In this document: positions 60,878 to 64,000 of the stretch, one piece after another
How the letters are laid out: every line of letters begins with the position of its first letter
Numbering within the stretch: position 1 is the stretch's first letter
Assembly: GCF_029537395.1 (NCBI RefSeq)
Contig: NZ_CP120677.1
Coordinates: 2,194,566 to 2,258,565, forward strand
Direction of reading: 5' to 3'
Length of the DNA stretch: 64,000 nucleotides
DNA from: Tissierella sp. Yu-01
GTDB lineage: Bacteria > Bacillota > Clostridia > Tissierellales > Tissierellaceae
Notes under the pieces: generated by a model
Told to the model about the DNA's origin: nothing
Databases searched by the model: none
The model's input: the letters and a program-made list of their open reading frames with translations, nothing else
Position numbers and translations under genes: made by a program

Positions 60878-61162
60878 ATGAGAAAATATGAAGGTATACT
60901 AATCTTTTTACCTACTTTAGAAGAGGAAAAAAGAGTTCAGCTATTTAACAGATTCAAAGGTATAATTGAGGCAGATGGTTCCATAGCAAATGTTGATGAA
61001 TGGGGAATCAGAAAATTAGCATATCTAATCGATGATATTGGTGAAGGATACTATATTTTAGTTAACTTCGAAGCTACTCCAGAAGTAGTTAAGGAGATAG
61101 ATAGAGTTGCTAGAATATCTGACGGCATTATGAGACACATGATCATTAGAGAAGAAGAATAA
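60878..61162 (+). CDS. rpsF: 30S ribosomal protein S6
   Basis: 94 residues. YEGILIFLPTLEEEKRVQLF and WGIRKLAYLIDDIGEGYYILVNFEA are S6 blocks. It binds 16S rRNA with S18. The ATG at 60878 has AAGGAGGTG; the longer open frame upstream lacks this. First of rpsF-ssb-rpsR. Confidence 0.96.
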   Translation: MRKYEGILIFLPTLEEEKRVQLFNRFKGIIEADGSIANVDEWGIRKLAYLIDDIGEGYYILVNFEATPEVVKEIDRVARISDGIMRHMIIREEE

Positions 61163-61181
61163 TCTAAAGGATGGTGAGTTT

Positions 61182-61628
61182 ATGAATAATGTTGTATTAA
61201 TAGGAAGATTAACAAAGGATCCTGAACTTAGATATATTCCTAATACAGGAACTCCAGTATCAACATTTACACTAGCTGTAGACAAAGGTCTATCTAGAGA
61301 AAAAAAACAAGAAATGGAATCAAGAAATCAACCTACAGCTGACTTTATCAGAATTGTAGTATGGGGAAAACAAGCTGAAAATTGCGCTAACTATCTTGTT
61401 AAAGGCAGGTTAGTTGGTATTCAGGGAAGAATTCAAACAGGTAGCTATGATGCAAATGATGGTACAAAAAGATATACAACTGATGTTGTAGCTAATCAAG
61501 TAGAATTCCTTGAATGGGGAGACAATAATAACAACAACAGATCTAGTGGAGGATTTAATGATTCTTCTATGGATTTCCCAGGAATTGAAGGCTTCCATCC
61601 TATAGATAATGATGATATTCCATTCTAA
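61182..61628 (+). CDS. ssb: Single-stranded DNA-binding protein
   Basis: 148 residues. OB fold ([43 protein letters not shown]) of about 105 residues, a disordered N/S/G tail, and the acidic protein-interaction tip DNDDIPF. It coats ssDNA and recruits repair proteins. It lies between rpsF and rpsR, the usual Firmicutes order. Confidence 0.97.
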   Translation: MNNVVLIGRLTKDPELRYIPNTGTPVSTFTLAVDKGLSREKKQEMESRNQPTADFIRIVVWGKQAENCANYLVKGRLVGIQGRIQTGSYDANDGTKRYTTDVVANQVEFLEWGDNNNNNRSSGGFNDSSMDFPGIEGFHPIDNDDIPF

Positions 61629-61644
61629 AGAAGGAGGGAAAAAG

Positions 61645-61869
61645 ATGCAAAGAAGATTTAAGCCAAGAAAAAGAGTTTGTGCATTTTGTGCTGATAAATC
61701 AAAGTCAATCGACTATAAAGATATAAATAAGCTTAAGAAATATGTTACTGAAAGAGGCAAAATTCTTCCAAGAAGAATCTCTGGAAACTGCTCAAAACAT
61801 CAAAGAGAATTAACAATTGCAATCAAAAGAGCAAGACAAGTGGCATTACTTCCATATAGTGCTGAGTAA
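61645..61869 (+). CDS. rpsR: 30S ribosomal protein S18
   Basis: 74 residues. [17 protein letters not shown] with the CxxC-type pair, and [25 protein letters not shown], the S18 signature. The ATG at 61645 is behind AAGGAGGG; the first upstream frame lacks it. Closes the rpsF operon before a terminator. Confidence 0.96.
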   Translation: MQRRFKPRKRVCAFCADKSKSIDYKDINKLKKYVTERGKILPRRISGNCSKHQRELTIAIKRARQVALLPYSAE

Positions 61870-61896
61870 GAGAGAGGGTAACCTCTCTTTTTTTTA
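61870..61896 (+). terminator. Terminator of the rpsF-ssb-rpsR operon
   Basis: AGAGAGG/CCTCTCT with GTAA loop, followed by eight T's. Confidence 0.9.
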
Positions 61897-62020
61897 TGAC
61901 CTAACCCGATTTGTTGAATGGTTTTTTCAACAAATCGATGGTAGGTCGAACGCAACGAGAACCAAATCTATATGAGCGATAGCGAATAAATAGATTTGAG
62001 ATTCGAGACTGCGATAAAGC
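61897..62020 (+). repeat. Two-hairpin dispersed element, copy C
   Basis: Hairpin 1: TGACCTA (61897) with TAGGTC (61942-61947) and inner CGATTTGTTGAA/TTCAACAAATCG, perfect. Hairpin 2: CGCA (61951-61954)/TGCG (62010-62013) and CAAATCTAT (61963-61971)/ATAGATTTG (61990-61998) with a GAGCGATAGCGAA loop. It begins at the end of the rpsR terminator. The rest of the gap up to 62207 holds no further gene I can support. Confidence 0.78.
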
Positions 62021-62207
62021 AAGTAAACAAAATTGAGGTGCGAAACTGCCACATGTGTAACCCAATGTAACCAATTTATAGGATGTTTTTTATTTAATTT
62101 GACTAATTATTAAGAACTATATATTATAATTACAAGACCTTATGGTACAATTAGAATATAATATAAAAAACATTAATATGCTTTTCAAAAGGAAAGAGGT
62201 GGGGCAT

Positions 62208-63161
62208 TTGAATGACGATAATAAGCTAGATAATAATATGATGGAAGCTGTAGGCATAATCATATTTATGATTATGTATGCTTTATTAGGTATGTATAGC
62301 TTTCCATTTATACTATTTTTCTTTCCAACTCCTTTTATTTACTTAGGTACTAAAACAGGAGCCATCCATGGTATAATTGGCATAACAATAGTATCTATAT
62401 TAGTTGGATTAATTGCGGATATATATAGTGGGATATTTCTCTTTGAGTTATTTATGCCCATAACCACAGTAATTATCTTTGAGTTTAAGAATAGGAAAAG
62501 ACCATCAGAAATACTACTATATTCAACAGTGATATTTTTTGTTTCATCCCTTTTATTATACGGATTAATGCAGGATGTTACAGGGGTTAGTCTTATATCC
62601 CAAATGGAAGAGATATTTAATCAGATATTAAATACTAATATGGATTTATTAAGAGAATCTGGCCTTACTAATTATGAAATGTTAAAAGCAAAGAACCTAC
62701 TTGAAACTGGATATTCATATATATTATCAATATTTCCATCAATACTTATAATGATATCCATGTTTATTGCTTATAGTAACTACTATTTGTCTGTCCTAGC
62801 CTTAAGAAAATCTGGTATTGGTATAGTAACCATTCCAAGGTTTTCAAAATTTAAATTACCTAACAATATAATACCAGGAATTATAATTATGTTTTTAGGA
62901 GTATATTTAATGAAGGGTTTTGACTTATTATATTATGACTCTGTAGTTATAAATTTGGTGGTTCTAATATTGTTCATGTTTTCAATACAAGGCCTTTCTG
63001 TTATAGATTTTATCATGTTGAAATTTAAATTTGGATTGTTTCTAAGAATTATTTTAATCATGTTAATTACTGTTTTTGTTCCAGCGGGGACTATAATAGC
63101 TTTAATAGGATTTGGTGATGTATTATTTGATTTTAGAAAATTAAAGAGACTAAAATCCTAA
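62208..63161 (+). CDS. DUF2232 (YybS-type) membrane protein
   Basis: 317 residues, eight predicted TM helices with the FFPTPFIYLGTKTG (about 35-48) and MFIAYSNYYLSVLALRKSG motifs of DUF2232/YybS. Usually sits between rpsR and gdpP, as here; function unknown. The start is probably TTG 62208 with AGAGGTGGGG upstream; ATGs further upstream lack an RBS. Confidence 0.82.
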   Translation: MNDDNKLDNNMMEAVGIIIFMIMYALLGMYSFPFILFFFPTPFIYLGTKTGAIHGIIGITIVSILVGLIADIYSGIFLFELFMPITTVIIFEFKNRKRPSEILLYSTVIFFVSSLLLYGLMQDVTGVSLISQMEEIFNQILNTNMDLLRESGLTNYEMLKAKNLLETGYSYILSIFPSILIMISMFIAYSNYYLSVLALRKSGIGIVTIPRFSKFKLPNNIIPGIIIMFLGVYLMKGFDLLYYDSVVINLVVLILFMFSIQGLSVIDFIMLKFKFGLFLRIILIMLITVFVPAGTIIALIGFGDVLFDFRKLKRLKS

Positions 63162-63173
63162 TAGGGAGGTATT

Positions 63174-64000
63174 ATGAAAAATAAAAAATTATTTAAATGG
63201 TCTGACGCAAAGCTATATTTAATAGTTATTGCGGTTCTTGTAGGAATCATTGCAATATATCAACCTATATTAGCTATAATTGGTGCATTGGTTCTAGGAT
63301 ATATAGTTTTCTACAGTTTTAGAAGTGTACAAGAAAAAAATAAGGATTTTACAAGATATATTGAAGATTTAACTGATGAATTTGATTCAGCTACAAAACA
63401 AGCCGTATTTAATATGCCATTTCCACTTGTATTAATCGATGAAAATGGTTCGATTAAGTGGTATAATACACCTTTTTTAGAAATGATGGTAGAAAATGAA
63501 ATTTTAAATGAACGATTATATGAACTTGTACCAAATATAAGTCTAGATGAAATATTAAAAAGGGATAAAGATAATCCAATTGACCTTAGCTATGGGGATA
63601 AATTCTTTAAGGTATACCCTAATTTTGTAGAAACCAAGAAAAATAATATTACGATTAAAACAATAATGCTATATTGGGTAGACAATACTGATTATGTATT
63701 ACTTGATGAGTTTAATAAAAATGATAGGACAATTTTAGGTTTAGTTTATGTTGACAATTACGATGATGTTAAAAATAACACATTAGATGTAAACAGACCA
63801 TTAGTATTAGCAGAAATAGATAAACAGGTAAATGCTTATTTTTCACAATACAATGGTATAGTTAGGAAATATGAAAATGATAAGTATTTAGTTGTTATAA
63901 ATAACGAAGCTTTAGAGGATGTTGAAGCTAGGAAATTCGATTTGCTTGATCATATGAGGGAATTAAATGTAGGAAATACCATACCAATTACATTAAGTAT
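63174..64000 (+). CDS. gdpP: Cyclic-di-AMP phosphodiesterase GdpP, N-terminal part
   Basis: The gene runs off the right edge; 275 residues are visible. Two TM helices (about 13-50) precede a PAS domain (about 70-150; FPLVLIDENGSIKWYN) and the beginning of a degenerate GGDEF domain (DRTILGLVYVDNYDDV). DHH/DHHA1 must be beyond the window. GdpP hydrolyses c-di-AMP. The ATG at 63174 has AGGGAGG; it is 12 nt after the DUF2232 gene, the standard order before rplI and dnaB. Confidence 0.9.
   Translation, partial: MKNKKLFKWSDAKLYLIVIAVLVGIIAIYQPILAIIGALVLGYIVFYSFRSVQEKNKDFTRYIEDLTDEFDSATKQAVFNMPFPLVLIDENGSIKWYNTPFLEMMVENEILNERLYELVPNISLDEILKRDKDNPIDLSYGDKFFKVYPNFVETKKNNITIKTIMLYWVDNTDYVLLDEFNKNDRTILGLVYVDNYDDVKNNTLDVNRPLVLAEIDKQVNAYFSQYNGIVRKYENDKYLVVINNEALEDVEARKFDLLDHMRELNVGNTIPITLS

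Overview
This 64-kb window is the replication-origin neighbourhood of a low-G+C, endospore-former-like Firmicute. The gene order (rpmH-dnaA-dnaN-recF-gyrB-gyrA and rnpA-yidC-jag-mnmE-mnmG-rsmG-noc-parA-parB) is the classic Firmicutes origin layout. The AT-rich codon use, selenoprotein betaine reductase, YedF/DUF3343 selenium-associated genes, adenine deaminase and cyclodeaminase suggest an amino-acid/purine-fermenting anaerobe of the Clostridia/Tissierellia type. The exact taxon is an inference; the complete 16S gene at 27055-28587 would settle it.

Layout. 1-15.1 kb (all minus strand): a lipid-kinase fragment, DUF4446, a cysteine-desulfurase-family protein, adenine deaminase, cyclodeaminase, a PhzF protein, parB and parA; then a repeat-filled 0.9-kb gap; then noc, rsmG, mnmG, mnmE, jag, yidC, yidD, rnpA and rpmH. 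Two 16-bp parS palindromes flank the parB-parA block. 15.2-17.1 kb: a bipartite oriC with DnaA boxes on both sides of dnaA and a DnaA-trio tract next to an AT-rich stretch before dnaN. 17.1-26.5 kb (plus): dnaN, S4 protein, recF, remB, gyrB, gyrA, an RsbV/RsbW/sigma-B-like cassette and a PsiE-like membrane protein. 26.7-32.05 kb: one rRNA operon (two promoters, 16S, tRNA-Ala, 23S, 5S, terminator).

32.1-37.2 kb is a betaine-utilisation cassette. A divergent TetR regulator faces grdI, the UGA-containing selenoprotein gene grdH, and a BCCT transporter; two identical palindromes lie in the promoter. Next come a DUF438-hemerythrin-PAS sensor, rubrerythrin, a MocR regulator, and a run of DUF5711, yedF, DUF3343, mscS and DUF951. 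htpG follows behind a perfect CIRCE element. A LysM/peptidoglycan-binding protein, a 41-aa Cys/Gly-rich membrane peptide, an iron alcohol dehydrogenase, an Asp/Glu racemase and a purine nucleoside phosphorylase come next.

50.0-57.8 kb is a complete phosphate-starvation block: pstS (apparently circularly permuted), pstC, pstA, pstB, phoU, phoP-like and phoR-like genes, and a lipoprotein alkaline phosphatase. 11-bp phased Pho-box arrays precede pstS, pstC and the phosphatase. The window closes with YibE/F, an EAL-CBS-GGDEF protein, rpsF-ssb-rpsR behind an S6:S18-type leader, a DUF2232 protein and the start of gdpP.

The most unusual non-coding signals are a two-hairpin dispersed element with covarying stems (three copies, two inside the rRNA operon) and a 60-bp palindromic repeat arrayed between parA and noc, with one inverted copy directly upstream of the phoP-like gene.
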